This document shows, piece after piece, positions 6,402 through 13,670 of a stretch of DNA of 20,877 nt. The stretch is taken from positions 1 through 20,877 of the forward strand of contig JODI01000113.1 of NCBI GenBank assembly GCA_000720805.1, written 5' to 3'. Position numbers and translations under genes: made by a program. A model generated the notes under the pieces. The model saw only the letters and a program-made list of their open reading frames with translations. It searched no databases and had not been told where the DNA came from. Within the stretch, counting starts at the first letter, position 1. Each line of letters starts with the position of its first letter. Source of the stretch: Streptomyces violaceoruber (GTDB lineage: Bacteria > Actinomycetota > Actinomycetes > Streptomycetales > Streptomycetaceae).

Positions 6402-7910
6402 ATGCCCCCGAACCCCATGACCGTCGTCCCACGTCGGACCGCCCCGCCGCCCGCCGGGGCCGACCGGCCGACCGGCAACAAGTTCCTGAACGGCCCCTTC
6501 GCCCCGTGGACCGAGGAGAACGAGGCGTACGACCTGGAGGTGGACGGCGAGATCCCCGCCGACCTCGCGGGCGCGCTGTTCCGCGTCTCCTCCAACCCCC
6601 GCTTCGAGCCCCGCGACACCGACCGCTACCACTGGTGGGAGGGCGACGGCATGGTCTGCGGCATCTACCTGCGCGAGGGCAAGGCCGCCTACCGCACCCG
6701 CTGGGTCGAGACCGACTCGATGAAGGTCGAGGTAGAGGCCGGAGAGGCGATCTACAGCGGCTTCGTCAACGGCGGCACCCCGGGCCGGCTGCCCGAGGGA
6801 GCCCCGCCCGCCAAGAACGTCGCCAACATCAACGCCGGCCTCTTCGACGACCACCTGATCGTCTACTTCGAGGGCGGACTGCCGCACGCCCTGGACCCCG
6901 AAACCCTGAACACCCTGGGCACCTACGACTTCCACGGCGGCATCGACGTCCTGTGCACGGGCCACTACAAGACCGACCCGGACACCGGCGACATGCTGTT
7001 CTTCGCCGCCACCGGAGCGACCGTCACCTGGTACCGCGCCGACGTGAAGACCGCCGAGATCATCGACTCGCACTCCTTCGACATCGGCGTCCCGGTCCTC
7101 ATGCACGACTTCGCCGTCAGCGACAGCTACGCCGTCTTCTTCGTCACGCCGGCCCAGTTCCGTCTCGACCTGGTCGCGCAGGGCAGGCCCGGCGTGGTCT
7201 GGGACGAGAACTCCCTCGAACACGGCGTCCAGATCGTCCTGATGAACCGCCGCACGCACGAGGTCACCTGGCACGAGCTCGGCGGCCACTGGGCCAACAC
7301 CCACTTCTTCAACGCCTACGAGCAGGACGGCGAGCTGGTCGTCGACGGTCACCGCATCGACCGGCTCGGCAGCCCCGTCGACCGCCTCTCCACGCCGCTG
7401 GGGTCCCATGAGTGGTTCCCGCCGGCCATGCCCTACCGGTGGCGTGTCGACCTGGCGACCGGACGGGCCACCGAGGAGATGATCAGCGGGGTCTTCGGGG
7501 AGTTCCCCAAGATCAACGACGCCTGCACGGGCCAGCCGCACCGCTACGGCTACTTTGTCACCACGCGTGGCCTGGCCGACGACACCATGTCCGACGGGCT
7601 CGCCCGCCACGACTACCTCCTCGACCGCACCGTCGTAGTCGAGGGCCCGGACTGCCTGACCAGCCCCGGCGAGCCGGTCTTCGTGGCCCGTGAGAACGCC
7701 CGCGGCGAGGACGACGGGTACCTGCTGTCCCTGTGGTGGAACCGCACGACCGACCTCAGCGAACTGCTCATCCACGACGCCGCCGACCTGCGCCGTATCC
7801 CGCTGGCCCGGGTCAAGCTGCCCAGCCGGGTGCCCTTCGGCTTCCACGGCAGCTGGGCCGACCACCGCACCCTGGACCGGGCCATCGCCGCCCGCCGCAG
7901 CGACGGGTGA
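6402..7910 (+). CDS. Carotenoid-cleavage/lignostilbene-dioxygenase family non-heme iron oxygenase
   Basis: 502 aa, full family length, 36 bases after the dehydrogenase and preceded by GGAG. The seven-blade propeller family binds Fe(II) with four His, and all four motifs are here: GHYKTDP (His188), LMHDFAVS (His235), HFFNAYE (His301) and PFGFHGSW (His482). The second-shell acidic segment FGEFPKIND (Glu367) and the EPVFVAR...EDDGYLLSLWW block are also conserved. Members cleave C=C bonds with O2: carotenoids, apocarotenoids, lignostilbenes, resveratrol, isoeugenol. The adjoining aldehyde dehydrogenase and benzaldehyde-lyase homologue favour a stilbene-type or phenylpropene substrate over a carotenoid (inference). 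The GTGA at 7907-7910 couples it to the next gene. Confidence 0.88.
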   Translation: MPPNPMTVVPRRTAPPPAGADRPTGNKFLNGPFAPWTEENEAYDLEVDGEIPADLAGALFRVSSNPRFEPRDTDRYHWWEGDGMVCGIYLREGKAAYRTRWVETDSMKVEVEAGEAIYSGFVNGGTPGRLPEGAPPAKNVANINAGLFDDHLIVYFEGGLPHALDPETLNTLGTYDFHGGIDVLCTGHYKTDPDTGDMLFFAATGATVTWYRADVKTAEIIDSHSFDIGVPVLMHDFAVSDSYAVFFVTPAQFRLDLVAQGRPGVVWDENSLEHGVQIVLMNRRTHEVTWHELGGHWANTHFFNAYEQDGELVVDGHRIDRLGSPVDRLSTPLGSHEWFPPAMPYRWRVDLATGRATEEMISGVFGEFPKINDACTGQPHRYGYFVTTRGLADDTMSDGLARHDYLLDRTVVVEGPDCLTSPGEPVFVARENARGEDDGYLLSLWWNRTTDLSELLIHDAADLRRIPLARVKLPSRVPFGFHGSWADHRTLDRAIAARRSDG

Positions 7911-8797
7911 CGGCCGTGCGAGATCTGGCGGGGAAGACCGCCTTCGTCACCGGCGGGGACAGCGGCATCGGTCTGGGTGTGGCACAGGTCCTGTGTGAAG
8001 CCGGGATGCACGTGGTCATCTGCGGAGTCGTCGAGGAGACACTGGAGAGCGCGCACCGTGAACTCGACCGGGTCGGCACGGCCGAAGCCGTTCGGCTCGA
8101 TGTACGGGACCGGGAGTCTTTCGCCGCCGTCGCCGACCGCCTCGACGTCGACCACGGCGGTGTGGACGTCCTGGTCAACAACGCGGGGGTCGGCTTCCTG
8201 GCGCCGGTGGCCGAGGCGAGCTTCGAGCAGTGGGACTGGGTGCTCGACATCAACCTCACAGGTGTGTTCAACGGCATCCGGACCTTCCTGCCGCGCATGC
8301 TGGCCGCAGGCCGTCCGGGGCACATCGTCTCGACCGCGTCGATCGGCGGTCTGCTCGGCACGCCCGGAGCGCTCTACGTGGCCGCGAAGTTCGGTGTGGT
8401 GGGGCTGACCGAGGCGCTGGCCGCGGAGCTCCGGGACACCCCGGTGAACGTGTCCGTGCTGACGCCGGGAATCGTCCGCACCAACATCCACCAGGGTCCG
8501 CCACCCCCTGGCGGGCCGCGGCCGCACGCGCCGGGCACCTTCGCCGAGGCGGACCTGCACCGGACGGCGATGCTGCCGCGGGAGGTCGGCGAGCGGGTCC
8601 TGCTGGCGATTCAGGAGGAAAGCCTCTACGTGCTGACCCACGCCGAGCACCGGGACCTGCTCGCCCGGCGGTTCGACGCGATCCTCGCCTCGGTCCCCAC
8701 CGGCCCGGGGAACCCGCACCGTGCCGCGATGGAGAGGTCGGTGCTCGCCAACCCCGTCTACGACGAGGTCCTGGCCGCCGCGGAGGCCCGACGGTGA
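7907..8797 (+). CDS. Short-chain dehydrogenase/reductase (SDR), first of a pair
   Basis: 296 aa from the GTG overlapping the oxygenase stop (GTGA); a second GTG nine bases on is possible. The Rossmann entry is FVTGGDSGIGLG (13-24), NNAG lies at 91-94, INLTGVFN follows, and the catalytic set is Ser145, Tyr157 and Lys161 (ALYVAAKFG). The C-terminal ~100 residues are longer than in a minimal SDR and end with ERSVLANPVYDEVL. The strand-2 end (VICGV) has no acidic residue, so NAD versus NADP preference is unclear. In context it could interconvert an alcohol and a ketone on the bridge between two aryl rings, for example hydrobenzoin and benzoin (inference). Stop and next start overlap again (GTGA, 8794-8797). 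Confidence 0.85.
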   Translation: MTAVRDLAGKTAFVTGGDSGIGLGVAQVLCEAGMHVVICGVVEETLESAHRELDRVGTAEAVRLDVRDRESFAAVADRLDVDHGGVDVLVNNAGVGFLAPVAEASFEQWDWVLDINLTGVFNGIRTFLPRMLAAGRPGHIVSTASIGGLLGTPGALYVAAKFGVVGLTEALAAELRDTPVNVSVLTPGIVRTNIHQGPPPPGGPRPHAPGTFAEADLHRTAMLPREVGERVLLAIQEESLYVLTHAEHRDLLARRFDAILASVPTGPGNPHRAAMERSVLANPVYDEVLAAAEARR

Positions 8798-9558
8798 CGG
8801 CGCACGGCATGGAGGGATCGGTCGTGCTCGTGACCGGCGCAGGCTCGGGCATCGGGCGGGCGGCGGCGGAACTGTTCGCCGAGCGCGGTGCGGCCGTCGT
8901 CGCGGCGGACCGCTCCGAGTCCGGCGCGGACACCGTCGCCGCCATCACCGCGGCGGGCGGCAGGGCCCTCTTCGTCCAGGCGGACGTGTCGGTCGAGAAG
9001 GAGGTCGAGCACATGGTGGCCGCGGCGGTCGACACCTACGGCACTCTCGACGCCGCGTTCAACAACGCGGGCATCGCACCCCCGGTGACGCCGATCGAGC
9101 GGCTCAGCAGCGAGAGCTGGGAACTGTCGGAGTCGGTGAACCTGCGCGGTGTGTGGCTGTGCATGAAGCACGAACTGGCCGTCATGGCACGGCAGGGCCG
9201 CGGTGCGATCGTGAACACCTCCTCGGTCGCCGGCCTGGTGGGCAATCCCGGTGGCGGGGCCGCGTACTCCGCGTTCAAGCACGGCGTCGTCGGGCTGACC
9301 AGATCCGCGGCCGCCGAGCACGGCCGGCACGGCATCCGCGTCAACGCGATAGCCCCGGGTCTGACCCGCACCCGAATGCTGCGGCACCTGGAGGAACACG
9401 AGCACCTCGACGCCGAGGGCGCCGCCGCCGGTACTCCGCTCGGCCGCGTGGCGCAGCCGCGGGAGGTCGCCGAGGCCGCGTACTGGCTCGCTTCTCCCCG
9501 GTCGAGTTTCGTCACCGGTCATGTCCTGGCCGTCGACGGCGGCGAGACCTGTGTCTGA
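8794..9558 (+). CDS. Short-chain dehydrogenase/reductase (SDR), second of the pair, classical type
   Basis: 254 aa from the overlapping GTG; an ATG 15 bases further on is the alternative. LVTGAGSGIGRA (12-23), Asp39 at the end of strand 2 (VVAADRS) suggesting NAD+, FNNAG at 89-93, VNLRGVWLC, NTSSVAG and the Tyr158-x3-Lys162 pair (AYSAFKHG) make a complete active site. The C-terminus YWLASPRSSFVTGHVLAVDGGE is the classical-SDR ending. NAD+ use would suit oxidation of an alcohol in catabolism. Two different SDRs in tandem may act on the two enantiomers or successive carbinols of one substrate (inference). The ThDP enzyme follows after 31 bases. Confidence 0.88.
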   Translation: MTAHGMEGSVVLVTGAGSGIGRAAAELFAERGAAVVAADRSESGADTVAAITAAGGRALFVQADVSVEKEVEHMVAAAVDTYGTLDAAFNNAGIAPPVTPIERLSSESWELSESVNLRGVWLCMKHELAVMARQGRGAIVNTSSVAGLVGNPGGGAAYSAFKHGVVGLTRSAAAEHGRHGIRVNAIAPGLTRTRMLRHLEEHEHLDAEGAAAGTPLGRVAQPREVAEAAYWLASPRSSFVTGHVLAVDGGETCV

Positions 9559-9589
9559 GGTGCTCCGGCATCGGGAAAGGAGACGTTCC

Positions 9590-11269
9590 ATGCCTCGTGT
9601 GTCCGGCGGCGATCTCGTCGTCCGCCTCCTGCAACAGGCCGGTGTGGACCGGATGTTCGGCATCAACGGCGCGCACATCGACGCCGTCTACCAAGCCGCG
9701 CTCAGCCGTCGGCTGCCCATCGTGGACACGCGGCACGAGATGAACGCGGGCCACGCGGCCGAAGGGTACGCCCGGGTGCGCAACGCCCTCGGCGTCGCGC
9801 TGCTCACCGCAGGCGGTGGGTTCACCAACGCCGTGACGTCGATGGCCAACGCCCACCTCGACCGCACGCCCGTGCTCTACCTCGCGGCATCCGGGCCGCT
9901 CGCCGACGACCAGACCAACACCCTGCAAGCGGGCCTGGACCAGGTGGCGATCGCGACCCCCGTCACCAAGTGGGCGCACCGGGTGACGCGCGCCTCGCTG
10001 ATCCCCCGTGTCCTGGCCCGCGCGGTCCGCACCGCGCTCGCCGCACCACGGGGGCCCGTGCTGGTCGACATCCCCTGGGACGTGCTGACCGAGCAGATCG
10101 ACCTGCCCGATCTGTCCACGGAGCTCGTCCGCGGCGCCGACCACGGGCCGGGCCTCTCACACGCCGGGGCGGAGCGGATCCTGGACCTGCTGGCGGAGGC
10201 CCGGAGACCGTTGATCATCGCGGGGTCCGAGGTTCCGAGGTCCGGCGCCGGCGGTGAGCTACGGGCGTTCGCCGAGCGACTCGGCATACCGCTGATGGCG
10301 GACTACGAGGGCCTCGGCGCGATCACACCCAGCCCCCTGAACTTCGGCCTGCTGCAAGGGCTGCACGGCCTGCCGCCCGGAGAGGCACCCGATCTGGTGA
10401 TCATGGCCGGGCTCCGGTTCGGCCTGACGACCGCGCACGGCTCGGGCGCGCTGATCCCGCGTGCGGCGCGTGTGGTGCAGATCGATCCCTCCTGTGGCGA
10501 ACTGGGACTTCTTCAGCCGGTGTCCCTCTCGGTCGCCGCCGACCCGCTGCCGGTGTTCCAGGACCTCAACCGGGCGCTCGCCGTCAGACAGACCACCGAT
10601 CCGGATCCGACCGGCTGGCAGGCCGCCCTGCGGGCGCACCTTCGACGGCGGCGCGAGGCCGTGGCCGCACAGGTCGTCCACGACGAGCGCGTACACCCCT
10701 ACGACGCCGTGTGCGCCATCGCCGCGGCGGTACCCGACGGGTCCGTGGTGGTCGCCGACGGCGCGCTCACCTACCTCTGGCTGTCGGAGGCGATCTCCGA
10801 GGCACCGGTGTCCGCGTTCCTCTGCCACGGCTACCTCGGCTCCATGGGAGTCGGCATGGGCGTCGCGCTGGGAGCACAGGCAGCCGTGGCCCCCGGCACG
10901 AACGTCGTCCTGGTGACCGGTGACGGGTCCGTCGGCTACAGCCTCGGCGAGTTCGACTCGATGGTGCGCGCCGGGCTCGGAGTGGTCGTCGTCGTGCTCA
11001 ACAACCGGGCGTGGGGCGCCACGCTGCACGCGCAGGAGGTCATGTACGGCAAGGACCGGGTGGTCAACAACCGGCTGGAGAACGGCTCCTACGCCGCCGC
11101 TGCGCTCGCCCTCGGCGCGGACGGCTACCAGGTGCGCGCCCTCGACGAGCTCGCGCCCGCCCTCGCCAAGGCCCTGCGGAGCGGGCGGCCGTCGTGCGTC
11201 GAGGTCCAGGTGAGTCTCGACCCGATTCCGCCGGAGGAGCGGGTGCTCATGGGCGGCAGCCCGTTCTGA
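9590..11269 (+). CDS. Thiamine-diphosphate enzyme, benzaldehyde lyase-like
   Basis: 559 aa. The ATG is fixed by AAAGGAG seven bases upstream. N-terminal Pyr domain 1-~180, middle domain ~190-340, PP domain ~365-559 with GDGSVGY (444-450) and NN at 471-472, the ThDP/Mg motif. The cofactor-activating acid is Glu50 in DTRHEMNAGHAAEGYAR. As recalled, Pseudomonas fluorescens benzaldehyde lyase has Ala28, His29, Glu50, Gln113 and Trp163 at its active site, and here the same residues occur at the same numbers: NGAHID, TNTLQAG, IPWD. The pocket stretch DGALTYLWLSE (BAL Ala394/Tyr397) and FLCHGYLGSMGVG are also shared. BAL reversibly cleaves (R)-benzoin-type alpha-hydroxyketones to two aldehydes. It is less like acetolactate synthase or benzoylformate decarboxylase. 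The exact ketol is unknown. Confidence 0.88.
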   Translation: MPRVSGGDLVVRLLQQAGVDRMFGINGAHIDAVYQAALSRRLPIVDTRHEMNAGHAAEGYARVRNALGVALLTAGGGFTNAVTSMANAHLDRTPVLYLAASGPLADDQTNTLQAGLDQVAIATPVTKWAHRVTRASLIPRVLARAVRTALAAPRGPVLVDIPWDVLTEQIDLPDLSTELVRGADHGPGLSHAGAERILDLLAEARRPLIIAGSEVPRSGAGGELRAFAERLGIPLMADYEGLGAITPSPLNFGLLQGLHGLPPGEAPDLVIMAGLRFGLTTAHGSGALIPRAARVVQIDPSCGELGLLQPVSLSVAADPLPVFQDLNRALAVRQTTDPDPTGWQAALRAHLRRRREAVAAQVVHDERVHPYDAVCAIAAAVPDGSVVVADGALTYLWLSEAISEAPVSAFLCHGYLGSMGVGMGVALGAQAAVAPGTNVVLVTGDGSVGYSLGEFDSMVRAGLGVVVVVLNNRAWGATLHAQEVMYGKDRVVNNRLENGSYAAAALALGADGYQVRALDELAPALAKALRSGRPSCVEVQVSLDPIPPEERVLMGGSPF

Positions 11270-11348
11270 GTGCGCCTTTTCCCCCGCGCGTCCGACACAC
11301 CACGGAGCCACCCGACCTTTCCGGCTCACGACTCGTCAGGGAACCGCC

Positions 11349-11849
11349 ATGCTGTTCGACTTCGGTCAACCGACCGACGGCCTCATCCAGATGGCGTTCG
11401 TCGTCGAGGATCTCGACGCGGCGATGGCCCGGTTCAGCGAGAGCTTCGGGGTGGGGCCGTGGACCGTCCTGCGGGACTTCGCGGGCGAGAACCCCCGCTA
11501 CCGGGGCGAACCCACCGAGGCGCGGGCGCACGTGGCGCTCGGTTTCGGCGGGCACATGCAGTACGAACTCATCCAGCCCGCGGACGAACTCCCGTCGGTG
11601 CACCGCGACGTGATCGTCCAGCGGGGGTACGGCTTCCACCATTTCGGCCGCGCCACAACGGCTTTCGACGCGGCGGTGGAGGCGATGCGCCGCAAGGGCT
11701 ACGAGGCCGTGTTCACCGCGTCCGTAGGGCCCGACTCCCGCGTCGCCTACTTCGACACCCGCGACGTTCTCCCCGGCATGACCGAACTCATCGAGGCGAG
11801 CCCGGGCCTCGATGCGACCTTCACCGCGATGTACAGGGAGTCCCTCTGA
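11349..11849 (+). CDS. VOC-family (glyoxalase I/epimerase-like) metalloprotein
   Basis: 166 aa, preceded by AGGGAA, 79 bases after the ThDP enzyme and probably in the same transcript. The first module is LIQMAFVVEDLDAAMARFSE with FGVGPW, and the second is GFHHFGRATTAFDAAVEAM, ending MTELIEAS. Candidate metal ligands are Gln14, Glu73 (QYELIQP), His97 or His98, and Glu146, the Gln-Glu-His-Glu pattern of glyoxalase I rather than the His-His-Glu of extradiol enzymes. The family contains lyases, epimerases and isomerases that act through an enediolate, chemistry suited to an alpha-hydroxyketone. A role as ketol isomerase or epimerase beside the lyase is possible but unproven. It is not a close relative of the VOC protein at 4213-4707. 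Confidence 0.8.
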   Translation: MLFDFGQPTDGLIQMAFVVEDLDAAMARFSESFGVGPWTVLRDFAGENPRYRGEPTEARAHVALGFGGHMQYELIQPADELPSVHRDVIVQRGYGFHHFGRATTAFDAAVEAMRRKGYEAVFTASVGPDSRVAYFDTRDVLPGMTELIEASPGLDATFTAMYRESL

Positions 11850-11874
11850 GGGACACCATCACCCACCCTTCCAT

Positions 11875-11903
11875 CTGTCCCGCAAATTAGGACTAGCGTT
11901 TCG
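11875..11903 (+). promoter_or_regulatory. Operator copy C (degenerate): CTGTCCCG-N13-GCGTTTCG
   Basis: On the plus strand CTGTCCCG (11875-11882), a 13-base AT-rich spacer and GCGTTTCG (11896-11903) match operator A at 13 of 16 half-site bases with the same spacing. It lies in the 150-base gap ahead of the ABC transporter genes, in the same orientation relative to its operon as operator A has to the VOC operon. A possible -10 (TAGCGT, 11894-11899) overlaps it; no good -35 is seen. It is weaker than A and B. Confidence 0.4.
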
Positions 11904-11986
11904 ACATGAGGGACCGTACGCTTCGCCGAAGTTACGGTAAACCACTCGCCGCGAGACACCGGGAGCCTTCCCGGCAGCGCGGCGGT

Positions 11987-11992
11987 GAGGAG
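11987..11992 (+). promoter_or_regulatory. Shine-Dalgarno GAGGAG that decides the ABC ATPase start
   Basis: GAGGAG is followed by seven bases and then GTG at 12000. The frame also opens at a GTG at 11985, but that codon would overlap this site and has no SD of its own. The downstream GTG is therefore the better start. Confidence 0.6.
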
Positions 11993-11999
11993 TCACGGC

Positions 12000-13670
12000 G
12001 TGAAGAAACTGGATGCTGAGACGACCCCCGACGCCGACGGCGGTGACGCCGGCGCGTCGCCCCTGCGGAGGGCCGAACCTCGTACCTCGGCCTCGCCCGC
12101 ACCGCCCGGGGCCCCGCTCCTGGTACGAGGACTCGCCAAGCGGTTCGGCGGTGTCACGGCGCTCGACGGCGTCGACCTCGCGGTGGCGTCGGGCGAGGCG
12201 GTCGCCGTCATCGGCCCCAACGGCGCCGGAAAGAGCACTCTGCTCAAGCTGATCTCCGGTGTGCACCGCCCGAGCGAGGGAGAGGTGTGGCTGGGCGAGC
12301 AGCGGCTGGACCGCATGCCGGCGCACCGCATCACCCGCAGCGGTGTGGCGCTGGCCCACCAGGTCCCGCGGCCCTTCCACGGCCTGACCGTCCGGGAGAA
12401 CGTCCGGGTCGGGGCCATGGCGAGCCGACCTCATCCGCACCCCGGAGAGATCGACGAGATCCTCTCTCGATGCCGTCTGGACACCAAGGCGTCCCGTCCC
12501 GCCGACTCCTTGCGCGTCCTGGACCTGAAGCGACTGGAGGTGGCCCGGGCCCTCGCCACCCGTCCCCGGGTGCTCATGTTCGACGAGGTCGCGGCCGGGC
12601 TCGTGGGCCGCGAGCTGGACGAGGCGATCGACCTGATCCGGCAGGTCCACGACCAGGGCATCACCGTCCTCCTGGTCGAGCACATCGAACGGGTGGTACG
12701 GGAGCTCGTCGACCGCGTCCTGGTGCTCGACTGGGGCCGCCCCCTGGCCGAGGGGACACCCGCCGAGATCGCCGCGAACGAGGACGTGCGGGCCGTCTAC
12801 CTCGGCGACGGCGGCCAGGCCCAGGCCTCTCCCGCGCGCACTCCGGCCAACGCGCCGGCACCGGACACCGCTGCCGTGCTCGCTCTCGACTCGGTCAGCG
12901 CCGGTTACGGCGACATGGTCGCCCTGCGGGACTTCTCGATGCGCGTCGGGCCCGGACAGATCGTGACCGTGCTGGGTGCCAACGGGGCCGGCAAGTCGAC
13001 GCTCTGCGCCACGATCATGGGCGCCGTCGCGGCGAGATCGGGATCCATGCACGCCCTCGGCCAGAACATCACCGGCATGGCCACCCACCGGCGCGCGCGC
13101 CTGGGCATCGCCCACTGCCAGGAAGGCCGCCGCATCTTCACCGGCCTCACCGTCGCCGAGAACCTGACGCTCGGCGCTCCCCTCGCACTGGCCAGGGACG
13201 AAGTACGCGGTCGCATGGAACGCGTCCACGCGATCTTCCCGGTGCTCGCCGAACGCGCCACCCAGCAGGCCGGGACCATGTCCGGCGGCCAACAGCAGAT
13301 GCTGGCCGTGGGACGCGCCCTCATGGCCGACCCCCAGGTGCTGATCTGCGACGAGATCTCGCTCGGCCTCGCGCCCGTGGCCATCGACGCCCTGTACGGG
13401 GCACTCGCCGAGATCAACTCCCAGGGCGTCGCGATCGTCCTGGTGGAGCAGAACGTCAAGCGGGCACTGGGCATCGCCGACCACGCCGTCGTGCTGTCCC
13501 GGGGCCGCATCTCGTACGCCGGTGATCCGGCGGCCCTGCTCGGGGACGCGGCCCTGGACGCCGCCTACTTCGGCACCGCCGACGACGAGGCCGCGGAAGC
13601 CCGCGCCTCGTCCCTTCTCCTCCCTTCCGTTCCCCAACCGCTCAGCGCCTCCGAAGGAGACCCCTCGTGA
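12000..13670 (+). CDS. Liv-type ABC transporter, fused LivG-LivF double ATPase
   Basis: 556 aa. ATP-binding component that powers a branched-chain-amino-acid-type importer; here two ATPases are joined in one chain. NBD1 (~40-268) has Walker A GPNGAGKST (72-80), Walker B VLMFDE (191-196) and switch His228, but its signature region reads SLRVLDLKRLEVARAL instead of LSxGQ. A linker rich in Ala/Pro/Thr (~270-292) leads to NBD2 (293-515) with GANGAGKST, a normal MSGGQQQ signature, VLICDE, and LVEQN as in LivF. LivG and LivF are usually separate genes. Upstream lies operator C; downstream the stop overlaps the lipoprotein start. Aromatic acids are frequent substrates of Liv-type systems beside catabolic genes (known for the family), so a cluster substrate is likely (inference). 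Confidence 0.9.
   Translation: MKKLDAETTPDADGGDAGASPLRRAEPRTSASPAPPGAPLLVRGLAKRFGGVTALDGVDLAVASGEAVAVIGPNGAGKSTLLKLISGVHRPSEGEVWLGEQRLDRMPAHRITRSGVALAHQVPRPFHGLTVRENVRVGAMASRPHPHPGEIDEILSRCRLDTKASRPADSLRVLDLKRLEVARALATRPRVLMFDEVAAGLVGRELDEAIDLIRQVHDQGITVLLVEHIERVVRELVDRVLVLDWGRPLAEGTPAEIAANEDVRAVYLGDGGQAQASPARTPANAPAPDTAAVLALDSVSAGYGDMVALRDFSMRVGPGQIVTVLGANGAGKSTLCATIMGAVAARSGSMHALGQNITGMATHRRARLGIAHCQEGRRIFTGLTVAENLTLGAPLALARDEVRGRMERVHAIFPVLAERATQQAGTMSGGQQQMLAVGRALMADPQVLICDEISLGLAPVAIDALYGALAEINSQGVAIVLVEQNVKRALGIADHAVVLSRGRISYAGDPAALLGDAALDAAYFGTADDEAAEARASSLLLPSVPQPLSASEGDPS

Noticed and set aside
6261..7865. A 534-aa minus-strand open frame opposite the oxygenase
   Set aside because: Antisense shadow with Val/Gly/Asp-rich low-complexity composition and no motif; the plus strand has all four iron His.
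6402..7910. Carotenoid biosynthesis/retinal cluster as the context of the cleavage oxygenase
   Set aside because: No crt genes, rhodopsin or other isoprenoid genes are nearby; neighbours are aromatic-aldehyde enzymes.
9590..11269. Annotation as acetolactate synthase or benzoylformate decarboxylase
   Set aside because: His29, Gln113, Trp163 and the DGALTYLWLSE pocket follow benzaldehyde lyase, and there is no small subunit gene or amino-acid biosynthesis context.
11849..11856. AGGGACAC just after the second VOC gene as another operator half-site
   Set aside because: No partner half-site at the 21-base period in either direction.
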